In this document: one piece after another, positions 44,597-55,571 of the stretch | Layout of the letters: every line of letters starts with the position of its first letter | Numbering within the stretch: the stretch's first letter is position 1 | Source of the DNA: Neopestalotiopsis rosae | Taxonomy: Eukaryota; Ascomycota; Sordariomycetes; Amphisphaeriales; Sporocadaceae | Direction of reading: 5' to 3' | NCBI GenBank assembly: GCA_023078685.1 | Contig: JALGAS010000002.1 | Coordinates: forward strand, 2,418,001 to 2,482,000 | Length of the DNA stretch: 64,000 nucleotides | Made by a program: the position numbers and the translations under genes | The notes under the pieces: model-generated | Seen by the model: the letters and a program-made list of their open reading frames with translations, nothing else | Told to the model about the DNA's origin: nothing | The model's database searches: none

Positions 44597-44830
44597 ACAT
44601 CAAATACATATGTCGAGCTCGTGAATCAATACTACCAGCCAGTTCTCGCCTTTTATAATAGTGCCTTCTGGCTTGGTGGCACGCGTTAGCTTATGTTTTT
44701 CAAGCGGGCACGGCGTGTATGAATTAGGCGTTCTGGCGACGTCAGCTTCGGAAACTACTAAGCAGTGGTTCATAGCGGACGGGCGTTGTTTGATGTCGTG
44801 TACGGAAATTCTAGTTCCATGGCTGATTGA
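44597..44830 (+). pseudogene. relic of the 3' end of a GH78 rhamnosidase gene
   Basis: The translated piece VPSGLVARVSLCFSSGHGVY, then ELGVLATSAS and ADGRCLM matches the last 50 residues of the copy at 38751-41399 (VPAGSVARVALPVTSGQSVY, EGGVLAASAP, TDGRTLFDVA). The DNA match continues on both sides: gagctcgtgaatcaatac aligns with gagttcgtggacaaacag upstream, and ttgtttgatgt is shared downstream. A one-base difference shifts the frame near DGR. Nothing upstream of about 44597 matches, so only the tail of a former gene survives. Confidence 0.75.
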
Positions 44831-44963
44831 TAATCATGAGATGGTGATTCACACACCAAGCATCGATCGATTGAAAGTCCGTTCTTCTATATTATCTGGG
44901 GGAATATATTGAATCTGACTATAATCGACTTCAAGTTGGAGATGTGAAATCCAATACCAATTT

Positions 44964-46448
44964 TCAGACTTGCTCAGATCCATTGTAAGATGCATCCGTG
45001 CGTGCTGTCCTATGCACCGGCAAGTGCTGTTGTACCCAGGAGGCCGGTATATCAGTCACCTTCGCGCTGTAGACCTCGACCTTGAACATGTTCGAACTTG
45101 TTTTGGACGCTCGTTTCTTGCGACCGAAAAGCTCGCGAAGAAAACGTGGGACGCAGGGAGCTCCAGCAACGATGAAGCCCAACGTGAACTCGATTGTTCT
45201 GTGAGGTCTCTGTTAGCTTTTAGGCAGCACCAAACGACAACGAGCGCGGGAACATGAAAGTCAATCTCTCGTGTTGAACAAATGACTTACGCCCAGTTGT
45301 GTATAGGTACTGAAATCCAGGTCAAATCCTTGTTCCAATAGGCGAGGAGGCCATAAGAGAAGCGAATAATCGCCGCTGCCGTAGCACTAATGTTCAAGTC
45401 AGTTTAGCTTCCAGAGACCATCCTGGTTCGACTCACAAGATACCAGTTGCGAATACAGAGCCGGCCATCAATTTCTTCTTCAGCGGCATTCGGAGCTTGG
45501 AGATACCAAACAGAGGAATAACCAGAATAGATGCATTAGAGGCGACATTGAACGCCCCGCCGACGGATAGCAGGGTCACCATTGAAATACAACGACCTTC
45601 AATCATGGGATTGTATATCTTTTCCCGCGGAGTGCATACAAAAACCAGCGCCAGAATCAGGCCGACGTAAAGGATCATGTTGACCCAAATCAAAACAAGT
45701 ATAATACGGTGAAAGGGACTGCGACGGTCGTGCGTAAAGAATATCGATTTGACCTGTTGTAGCATGACGTGCTTTATCGCAAGCATGGCTACGCAATACA
45801 TAATTTTGACGACATGTGTATACTATGCGATTCCATGTGATGAGCCTCTGAGCTGGTGGACTTGAAAATAGGGGCGTGGGCGGGTTAACAACTCACGTAA
45901 AGGTATGTGAAGAATTGGAACATGGGGACATTCCACTATCACTAGTTGATTAGTATAACAACAAAGTATGGCCTCTCAAAACCCATGCGGTAGTGGCCGA
46001 ATCTGCAACAGAAGCTGTTGCAATCCGGGGGATGCGATGAACATGCCATGATCAATACTGACTAAATGTTAGCCTTCGCCATGAAAAGAAAAGACTACGA
46101 ATAATGATTGAACCACTAAATTGCTGCCTATTAATCGTTAGTGAATGCTTGTTTCTAATGGGAGTGAAAAGTATTAAGCGCACAGTCGCAAACAAAAGGA
46201 CCCCTCAAAGTAACGTGTTAGTCGCAAGGAGCCTGTTGAGCGAGTATATACTCACAGTCTTCTGAGTTGAACCTCCCCATCAATTGCCGCACGTAAATTC
46301 GGATCGGAACAAAGGTGGAAATGATTGCAAACGCACACGATGAAAATGCGATTCGAATGTATATCGGGTGCTGGTCGAAAACTCCAAAATTTGGTTGTAC
46401 GCCAAGCGGTACCTTCATCGCAGGTACATGATCGAAATCCATGTTCAT
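44964..46448 (-). CDS. PTH11-like seven-helix membrane protein, second copy, middle exons uncertain
   Basis: Same rhodopsin-domain family as the gene at 8.2-9.6 kb. Clear exons in gene order: 46448-46256 (MNMDFDHVPAMKV, helix YIRIAFSSCAFAIISTFVPI), one starting at 46203 (WVLLFATVRLILFT), 45935-45897 (WNVPMFQFFTYLY), 45822-45437 (three or four helices, ending RMPLKKKLMAGSVFATGI), 45386-45291 (YGLLAYWNKDLTWISVPIHN), and 45198-44964 (helix and basic tail with GRKKRASKTSS). Phases agree across the last four exons. The end of exon 2 and a possible small exon before WNVP are unresolved: I see several candidate donors and acceptors between 46040 and 46150. The tail is shorter than in the first copy. 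The ligand is unknown. Confidence 0.72.
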
Positions 46449-48980
46449 GTAATTTGCGATGATGCCGCAAATAAAACAGTAATTTTGGCGTGATGTAAAA
46501 GTGTATGGTGTGACCTCGCGTATTGGAATACAAGCAAGGCCTACAAACTGTCAAGTCAAATTATGGTAGCAAGACCAGTCATTCAAAGGTTCGAATATTT
46601 ATATGTCATGAGAGAACATAAGATTAAATAATAGTGGCAACGGTAAAAATCAACATCCCTGATCACGTAAGTAGACGTTCCAATCGAAGCAAATATAGAA
46701 CCAAGAATCAGTGGTTGCTACACAGCCACAGAAAAGCAATGATGACTGTCTCGAGAAGCCTCAAATATGATTCTCATCTCTTCTTCCTCATTATGATCGA
46801 CGATTGACTACGACTGCAGTGGCGATACAAGCGTAGTCGGATTCGTCAGAACTTCGAAATATATTGCTACAACTCTTACTTAATTCAGGGCTAGTAGTTG
46901 TAGATGTGCCAATGCCAACCATATCCCAGAAGCAGAAGGCATGGCGAGGAAATGTATCTCTGGTACGAAACTCATGTGCGCATGCACAGCCCATCTTGAG
47001 GACCGATGTCGTGGCTGGTGGGTCTCAGATCTCTCTGCTGTACATGAACGTGTAATTCGAGGTCCTTACAAGATTGTCCTGTGGAGGATTATGTGTAGCC
47101 GCACAATGTAAGCTCTACCCCCTCTCATGGGTACGGTCTTTGCGGCAGGAGGTTTTAAAGCTGACTTGTATTTTTGAACCGTAGGCTGCCGGCTATAGTA
47201 AAGGCCGTTATATGCCACGACTACTCCAGGAAATCGATTGACGACAAGAAAAATGTTTTCCTAGAGAAAAAAGCCGGAAGGATCAGGTTCATGGGCTGTT
47301 TGGCTTCAAAGGCTCGTGAAAGGTCTCACCGACGTCTCAGAGGTGGGTGGCTTAGCGGCGGGAAGCCCTGAGAGCCGCGTGGTCGCCGTCCCTTTAGGGT
47401 GCACCTATCGAAATGGGCGCCCAACCCGCTTGCATCACAGGCCCAAGCACTGCTATCTACGGAGTACACAGCTAGGTACCTTATAGGTAGCGATTCAGCT
47501 GACTAACATAACCTAGGTAGGTACCTAGGCATTGAACCATTTCATCGCTTGATCAATTTCCGGTGGTATGTATACGATCTCTTGTGTATTTAGGAATGAT
47601 CATCAGAGGAACAACATGTATATCTTGTGAACACAAGCTCTAATCGTCTCATTGTAATGACATCGACAGATTTATCCACGAGCAGCTACATATAGGTTAT
47701 CACCATCTTTACCGAGTTAGGTACGTATCCAGGTATACCCTCAACCCATCAGTACACAATCAAACCAGCTATTGCATTAGCCGATGGAGTTCTTAAGCCT
47801 GTCTGGCTCTTTGCGCTCTGGCGCGATGTCTTCTCATTTTCCTGTAGCACATGCGAACCACCCATGTGATGATTACAGCCACTATCACTGGTACACAGAT
47901 CTCAGTACATGTCAGCGATAATCTTCTGTCGAACGTTGCGGGCAGACCATCATCAGCGATTGGACAGCTGAGACCAGCCTCCTTTTCACAGCAACGCGGA
48001 CAACGTGACAATCTGGTTAAGCTGCACGCCAATTTTGGTCAAACCATTTCCCCACCCTCTTGTTTTGCAAATGGCCTCTGAGTTTTACAAGCTGGAGCCG
48101 CATTGATTGGTCGTTTCCGCTAGTCACAAGCGATGCAGGTGATCGATTTCAGCTGCTATGATACATGGCCTCGAAGTACACAAGTGACATTCCCAGCACT
48201 TCATGAAAAGCTTTTCTTCAAGAACTGCAACTTGAGTCAGCCGTCCATCAATGGTTAAGATGGTACTACGTGGACTTCATCGCCTCAGCCTGGATGCTCC
48301 ATTTTCTCTAAGACAGTACATTACATTCTCTATCGATACGAAGTACTCCGTATTCGGTAGCTTGTACATATGTAAGTAAAGATACATCCTTGTAGGTGTG
48401 CCATCTGTTATGTGCGTGGCTGCGCTCATCGATGATGACAGGGATATCGAAGTCTGCGGGGTGAGGCAGAATGGCCTCACATACTAGCCTCACGCCCTAC
48501 AGCCTTACCTTGGTAGGCTTGAACGTTTACAAGCTTGACTAAAATGCCAGAAAATTTTCATACTTGTTCTATCATCTCGCGAGGTGCCACGCCGGTTCCA
48601 AATGCCTGATGATACGTCTCAGTTTTAGTTTGCCATTACCACAGGCTCTGTCCAATAATGAAGGATCAACCGAGTGTATTTCTTATATCATTATAAACGC
48701 ATTTCGAGCGTACTTTCCACAATAACTTTGATCCATATTTCGTTACCATTCGCATTAGAAGAGAAATCATGCGTTCCTCGACACGCAATGACGCTTCTGA
48801 ACGGGAGACCGGGCTGTCGACAGCCGCGGCTCGTGCCAGTCCAAAGAGACCTATTCCCCCGCGAGCGAGGAGGAATGTTGCCAATCGATCTCGGCAGTCA
48901 CGCTCTGCAGAGGACTCTATATACAATCATTTCGGTGTCCCATATCAAATCAGCAAATTGAGGTTTCTCTTAAAGCGGAT
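46449..48980. other. gene-poor region, 2.5 kb
   Basis: Contains the taggtacc/acctaggt repeats at 47473-47529. A minus-strand frame at 47796-48030 has a membrane-anchor-like stretch (CTEICVPVIVAVIITWVVRM) followed by a basic tail (CYRKMRRHRARAQRARQA), but no ATG precedes it. It could be a terminal exon of a small membrane protein. The Arg/Ser-rich frame at 48769-48960 may be a first exon of the next gene. No tRNA or transposon is seen. Confidence 0.3.
47473..47529. repeat. clustered taggtacc / acctaggt motifs
   Basis: Within 57 bases the sequence reads ctaggtacc, ataggtag and acctaggtaggtacctagg, all variants of one self-complementary unit. Similar strings occur at about 4249-4260 and around 44.57 kb. 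Confidence 0.55.
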
Positions 48981-50936
48981 ATGCTTGCCTTCAAACGAAT
49001 GAATCGAGGAAGATGGTCCTGGTCTTCCCGCTTCTTCTTGGAAGACGAACCCTCCGATGTAACTGATCGAATTGGAATATTTGGATCATTCGAGAACGTT
49101 CAAAATGACCTAAGGACTCTAGTTCTTGTTTTAGCGGCCGAGTATTGCATCGCTCAAGGGTGGCAAAGCGCTGCAATGACTATGTTATTTCACGGCGGCC
49201 CAACCTTTCGACCAGTCAGGGATGAAATTTTGCAAGAATGGAAGACATCTTATTCTTGGTATTGGCGCTTATATTGCGAGCGACGCATCCTCGGCACACT
49301 GGATCCTACGGAAACTTGCGTAAAATATATGTTAGATGTGACAACGTCATACCTTGGAGGTGACTTGAAGAGCGCATTGCAGTATAGTGCTGGGGATCCG
49401 TGCACTCGGTGGGAAATCCTGCAGGCATTCGATGTCGTGCTTCGAGAAGCTGGTATTTTCGAGTATCTCCTTTCTGAGATCTCGCCTGAGCTGCCCATTA
49501 GATAGAATCTGCGTGCCTCGTTGCCGACACGACAATCGCCGCTACTTGACAGGCGTGGCCTTGCTGAGCCCGAGGCATTTGATCCATTCAACGTGCCAGC
49601 GAAGAAGATTTTCCGCCGGCGCCGTGATGCAGGGTTATTGGGCCATTCCAAAATCACCGGCTCGGAGGGCTCTGATCGTGACCTCATCATACGGGAGATC
49701 TACTCAGAACGTGCCTCTGCGGAGATATCCGGTGGTGGGAACAAAATTGACGAAGATCTCGCCAGAAGTATCGAAACAAAGGCTCAAACGACTATAGCCG
49801 CGTGGAGATCAGGCCCTGGCAGGAAAAAAAGTTGGAAAGCACATCCCAATGTGAAAGTGGCAAGCAGACGTCAGTGTCGGCGAAGCCAAGTTCGACAGGA
49901 TGCCGAGGATGACAGACAGCTTTGGGGTTCTGGAAGTAGGTTACAACAACATCAGGATCCAGGACACAAGAAAAGCCAGCATGATCGATATGTACAGAAA
50001 TTTCGATGCGGCAATTTGAAGCAGAGAATACACTACCTATGTGACGATGATCTCGAAGAGTATGGGATAGCGCCTTACATAACCATTGAGCCTCGAATTT
50101 CTATTCAGGCTGCCGAGTTCAATGACACGAATGCAGGATTAGCGTCAACCAGCCAACTAGTCACCACAATGCACAAATCGGCCAACCTGTACTACGACAC
50201 CACATCCTGGGCTGCCAAACGCGGACGTCGAGAGGAAGCTATCTACGAACAAATTATGGCCGATTTACCGCGGTCACTTCCCGGTGGTCCAAGCGGGAAG
50301 TGTGGGAGTAAAGGAAAGAAGCACAAGCAACGCGGCATAAATAAGTTTAAAATCCCTCAATCTCCTGATTTGACAGGTCTTTGCTCTTCTTTGGAGAGAT
50401 TCTGGGCTTCCCTGCTGGAAAAATCGATGTTGCTGCGAAAGATGGCTACCGGACAAGAGCCAACCACCACCGAGTCGTATCTGAAGCTCTACAAGACAGT
50501 TGAAGCTCGAAGGCGTCAGCTTACCCGGCTGGAAACAGTTTATACCACAATGAGCACGGGGTACGGACAAATGGAGAATGAAGCGAGAGTTATGAACATG
50601 GAGTTGATCCAGGTTCGTCATTGGCTACAATCCGCCCTGGAGCAATATCAGATCGTGACACTACAATCGGCGCTGCACAAGGACAGATTCTTTTATTCCT
50701 TGCCTCAACCTACAGTCAAGTGCCGACCCCAATATCCCTTGCTGCACAAACATGGTATTCTCGAACAAGGGCCAGAATCAATTGCCCGATTGCTTGATCG
50801 CTTGGGCGATGGTGAGCAACCCAAGAAAGGTATCGAGGAGCTACATTTTAGGATCATCAACTGGTCCAAGCGACAACTCTTTTTTCTACGATATGATTTG
50901 CATAGGTGCATGAGGTCTGAAGAATTCTCAGGCTGA
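48981..50936 (+). CDS. uncharacterised protein, about 620 aa, one in-frame stop or an intron
   Basis: Two long frames in the same register are separated by a TAG at 49503-49505. A GTATCT..GACAG intron at 49463-49552 removes the stop, keeps phase and gives 622 codons. Without it the gene is interrupted. The N-terminal part is helical and Trp/Tyr-rich (KRMNRGRWSWSSRFFLEDE, then YSWYWRLYCERRIL). The middle has FDPFNVPAKKIFRRRRDAG. A basic low-complexity region (about 49830-50000) follows, and then a C-terminal helical region (RLETVYTTMSTGYGQMENEA). Coding-like sequence continues upstream of the ATG in the same frame (NQQIEVSLKAD), and an Arg/Ser-rich frame starts at 48769, so the true start may be an exon further up. 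I do not recognise the family. Basic patches suggest a nuclear protein. Confidence 0.5.
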
Positions 50937-52298
50937 AGCAAGATTGCAAAGGAGTTCCGACAAATTACCGCTGGGGAGGAGTTCATGATTATCGTAGACT
51001 GTCCGGTTATGTCTTGCGTTCAAAATCAGCAAGACAGCTCTATGCAAAGTGTAGGATTACTCTTCTCTGATATTGTTATTATGGTCATCCCATGGCATCG
51101 TTATCCCATTGTATAATGAACTAATGGTTGGAATGTAATTGTTAATGCGACGGATGTGATCATACAAAATACTGAGTGTGGTGACCAAGCCAAATAAGTT
51201 AGTCGAGGACTATGGAGCCCAATATAGCTGGGCTGGTTAATTGATATCTTGTTCATAGCGCAAGTTTGTTTCGGCCACCGCGGGAGTTTTATGCGTTTAT
51301 TTTTTTGAATTTTAATATCTTCCCTGATATACCCAATAAACCCCACTTGAAGACCTCTGTGCCAACAAGCTCTCTACTCACGGTGACAATTGACAGGTAA
51401 ATTTTCGCATATCATTAGAATCAATCTGACGGCAAAATCTACTGATACCGAGGAAGACACAACAGTTCTCCATGTGAGGTCTCCCACCCGATTTGCCCCT
51501 GGCGAATTTGCAACTGTATCAAGTCATAGTATTCATTAATGAAAGCTGTATATTTTCGAACTAAATGTAGGAAATAGTCGTGTCGCGTTACTGCAATCAC
51601 CATTAGAGCGAAGGCATCACCACCATGACGGTATAGCCAGGTAGGCGCGCATCCCCTAAAGGCGAAAGCTAGATGACCCCGTCAATATTACGCAGGCCAT
51701 CCCTTTTTTTTCTTATAAATTGTTTTTTATCCTTTTTTTGCTTGCTTTTCTTGGCTCTTCTTGGCTTTCTCCCCGATCATCATAACTCAGTTCAGCTAGT
51801 TCCGGTCTCGTTCAACCTTGAGATATAATACATCCATTGGCTGATCATAGGAGATTTATGGTAGGTATCTCTATGCTCGCATAGGTATGGTAGGCGACCC
51901 CGCAGAGTCCACTGCAACCGCTCGTCTCGAAGTATGCCGAGGCAGTCTAGCCGCGATGCCATGAATACTAGGGGGTAAGTCTTGGGCCACCACTCTGTCT
52001 CGTTTGAGTTAGGAAACAGAAAACGAGTTGCGCTGATAGTATTCATGACAACGGCAAGATTGCTCAGCACCTGAGGCGTTGCGGTATGAGTGTCACCATA
52101 CTCCGTGTTGACAAAGAGTCTTCCCGAACAGAAGCACACCCCAACCGACGGATTTCGAACTTTCTCAACGCACCCTCAATGGCCGGAGACGTGTTCGAAA
52201 TTCATGTGGTGGCCATAGATTTCGACCTGCCTCAACAAACCGAGTTGGCTGGAGACGCGATCGAAATTCGATGGATATCCATAAATTTTTTGTCGAAT
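50937..52298. other. intergenic, 1.36 kb, AT-rich
   Basis: No coding signal is seen. T-rich tracts lie around 51700-51770. Confidence 0.45.
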
Positions 52299-53258
52299 CT
52301 ACATTTCAACAGCGGAAGAAGCGGAACGACTCCCATTCGCTGGGCGCCCACGCTTCTTTCCACACTCTTCCGGATCCCCCAAGTGTCTCAAGTGTTTCTC
52401 TTTTGATTCATGTGTATGCCCTCTGTCACACCGGTAAGAACCCACGGGGCGAGCCTGGCAGTTCGAGACATGTCGTCTATAGTTGTCGCGACGGGGCACC
52501 GATTGGCCGCAAGCACACTGGAAAGTGGCATGTAGAGCCTCGTTGGACTGCCCGTGCAGTTCAGATCGGTGTCTTCGGCTGTCGTGATGTCTATCACGGT
52601 CTTTCCTTGACGGTGCGTTGTAGCCACAGCCTTTTAGGCACGGAAAACGAGGCCTTCGGACGGCTTGGGTCCTCTGGCCATTGTCAGTCAGCTGATTGGC
52701 AACCGTCTGAGAAGTGCTGGGCCTCCGCTCGGAAGTGTGATCGATTGGTTTCTCTGGTAATTCGTAAGAGGAAGCTCCCAGGGAGTGTGGGGTGATGGCG
52801 GGCGAGTAAGCGGTATCTGGCGATGAATCAGGAATTTGAGAAACACTTATACTTGTCGGAGGGGACAAATCGTTTCGAAGAGTGATTGTTGACGATGGAG
52901 AAAATCAGCCATGATCAAGCAGATCCTCCGCATTGGCAGCATTGTTTTCGTAAAGCACATTTTCAGCCTCACCTCGCGAGGAATCCTGAGGGTCGAATGG
53001 GGCTTGGTCTGGTTGTGGAAAGCTGAGCAAGGAACCAGTTTTGATGAAGGCCTCATCACTGTAGCTGCAGATGTGCTTGCTGCCAAAGAAGAAAGAATCG
53101 CAAAGGTTGCAAATATCTGCAAGGTCGAATATCGACCGAGAACATCGCTTTCCGTCTGCTAATTGATGATCATAGTGTTGTGGTGGAATGGGAACGGCGC
53201 CAGGTTTCCCTGGCGCGGCTCCACCACTAGAAGTGAATCGAAAAGTGCGTGAGAAGCG
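52299..53258 (-). pseudogene. zinc-finger plus AT-hook-like protein, copy 2, with in-frame TGA
   Basis: Related to the gene at 42.2-43.1 kb. The C-terminal frame (52299-52904) carries FPCLKGCGY..KDRDRHHDSRRH, FQCACGQSVPRRDNYRRHVSNC, then YRCDRGHTHESKEKHLRHL and CGKKRGRPANGS. A TGA at 52905-52907 follows the upstream piece (VLYENNAANAEDLLDHG), and the same frame is open again up to 53258 with the N-terminal Cys module CNLCDSFFFGSKHIC and AFIKTG that copy 1 also has. No ATG is present on either side of the stop, and no GT-AG pair that I found removes the TGA in phase. The conserved domains are undamaged, so the break may be recent or the gene may use exons I cannot see. Confidence covers the homology, not the function. 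Confidence 0.55.
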
Positions 53259-53890
53259 TTATCTGCTTTCGGCAAAAAAATTAAAATTGATGTAAAGCCT
53301 ATCAACTACACCTGCTCCGCAGAGCTATTGTTATTGAAAAGAAACTCGAAAATTATGATGCAGAAGACCGTGCTTTATCAACCACTCGACTAGGCCGAGA
53401 TGACCAGGGGGAATAGCGCCTGCGTCGCAAACCTCAGCTAGGAGGCCATTGATTGACCAGTCAGGCGATGGACTGGGGGTGTGGCGGGCGGGGCAGCGTA
53501 TTGTTGGCACAGGGCGGACGAAATGCAGGGGTTTGTGGCAAGGCATTATCAAAGACCAAGATATTGGGAGGCCATTCTGCAAACGAAGGTACCGAACCAA
53601 TCATGGTGCTTATGATTAGCTACGACGAGGGAGTGAGGGCAGACTCGGATATAGAGTATTTTGCAATCAGAAACGCATCAGAACTGAAAAGATTCAAGGT
53701 TTGAGGTCTTCAATCCAGTCTTGCTTGTACCAATAAGAAATTTTATACCGACAATAGTTGTAGGACTGAACCTCGGTGAGCATGCAGCATGAATCAATTT
53801 GATTGTCGTTGCGCGCAGAATGGCCTCCAGCTACCTTGTTCGCACGTCCCTGAGCTACAACCTTGCCACAGACGTACTCAATTATTTTTC
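53259..53890. other. intergenic, 630 bp
   Basis: Between zinc-finger copy 2 and the SDR gene. A minus-strand piece near 53340-53460 (INGLLAEVCDAGAIPPGHLG) looks protein-like but has no context. Confidence 0.3.
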
Positions 53891-54906
53891 TCATGTCAGA
53901 TTGGAACTGAACCCCTTCAGCTCATCGAAGTCTTTTTCGCACTTTTTGAGGTCGGCCATGACTGCATTCCATGAGTCGGCCCCAAGCGGTACCCGGATTG
54001 GGATCCGCTGCCGGCGACTGACAAGCTTATACATGGCGGCCGCGGCAGCTTCCGGTTCCGCCCAATCCTCCCGGCTCTTAGGGTCCTCCATGTACGCAAT
54101 CACCATGTTACTCGGCAATGACGTATCCGCATAAGCGGGATGGCGCTCAGCCATGTAGTTGAGCGATGAGGATGTAAACTTTGTCTTGAAGCCTCCCGGC
54201 TCGACATTGCAGAGGTGAACTACAACAGTTTTAGCATCAGCAGTCACAACTCGCCATCATGGCCTGAGTCACAGAAAGATGTTCAATACTCACTGTTCCA
54301 CTCAACCGGCAACTCCTTAGCAACAGCCTCGGTCCAGCCCTCCATGGCAAACTTGCTAGCATGATAAAAAGCGCTGGCGGGATAGCCCATCCAGCCGCCC
54401 ATGGAGCTGATGTTGAGTATAACACCGCCGCGCGGGTTCTGGTTTGTCTCGCGCATAATGCCGAGCGCCCGCTTGGACACGTCGACCATACCCCAGAAAT
54501 TGGTGTCGAGCAGGGCGCGGGACTCGGCATCGCCTGCTGCTTCGGTGTCGCCCACGAGCGCGTAGCCGGCGTTATTTACGACGACGTCCACCCGACCGAA
54601 CCGCTCCACGGCGGCGTCGAGCGCGGCGTGGATCGATGGGATGGACGTCACGTCCAGCGCCAGCTTGAGTACATTGGGCCCGTCAGCAATGGCCGAGAGT
54701 GACGAAGGGTTCCTGGCTGTGGCCACTACCCGGCTCGACGTTGTCGTGATGTGCTGGGCTAGGGCCAGGCCTAAACCTGAGGAGCATCCGGTGACTGTCA
54801 AGGTAAGTCTTTATTCGATGAGAGTATTTCCATAGCTTTAGAGGGTCTTACTGAACCAGACGGCATCACTTGGCATGTGGTATGGTCTCGTATTTGCTTC
54901 GTCCAT
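53891..54906 (-). CDS. short-chain dehydrogenase/reductase (SDR), 294 aa
   Basis: NAD(P)-dependent oxidoreductase with a Rossmann fold. Exons 54906-54852, 54794-54294 and 54219-53891 give 295 codons, with both introns phase 1. The coenzyme motif TGCSSGLG (residues 20-27) is completed by splicing of exon 1 to exon 2 (VWFITG). Further marks are ARNPSSL (the Arg suggests NADP preference), LDVTS, NNAGYA, and the catalytic Ser149 in NISSMGG with Tyr162 and Lys166 in YHASK. The substrate loop and C-terminus (VEPGGFKTKF, then DDPEAAAAAMYKLV-like region) resemble the classical SDRs close to 17-beta-hydroxysteroid/retinol-type enzymes. No neighbouring biosynthetic enzymes point to a pathway. Confidence 0.93.
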
Positions 54907-55571
54907 TCTTACGATCAATGTGAATGATGGAAGAGATGATGATTTGTTGGCCAAGTCACGTATGAATCACCGCTGGGGCATTCATCTTATATTAGCTCTA
55001 TAGTACGAATTATGATGTTGACGGGAATGAAACCTTATGATCAGTGGAGACTACGAATGGGTGCCAAGCGAACCTTGCGCGGGCCCATCATCTCCAGTTC
55101 ATCGTCCTTCTCAAAAATAGCATCTTCTCTATGACCATCATTGGTCGACCTTACGCTGAAAGTCTGCGTCTTGTGGGGATGTGGATATACTCAAAGCTCT
55201 AGTTCCTGGGTCGAACGGGAGATACTGGGCGTTAAGTCCCTAAAACATTTGGCTTAACTTTAAGTCCGATTATGTCCGGCAGATCCATGTCGTGTAAGTG
55301 GTTTCATACCATCATGGGCTGAATAGCTCCTACTTTGGCAGTCTTGCAACGCATCTTCAATATTCATCAAATCCTATGGACCACGACTGCGAATCGAACA
55401 CATCTTATTACTTATCTTAATCATCTAACTCAAAGTGGTCACGAGGCGCTATGCTTTTCACCATATATGCCAGAACACAGCAGTGATCGCAGTGTGCTCC
55501 TCGCTGATTTTCGTGCTTCGTAGCTCATACTTTAGTACTATCTCTAAATCTATCCCTCATTGTAGAATCCT
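54907..55571. other. intergenic, 665 bp
   Basis: Promoter of the SDR gene and 3' region of SEC31. No further features. Confidence 0.4.

Noticed and set aside
41400..54000. Transposon coding sequence (reverse transcriptase, transposase, integrase)
   Set aside because: I looked for these motifs in the gene-poor DNA and found none, nor long terminal or inverted repeats.
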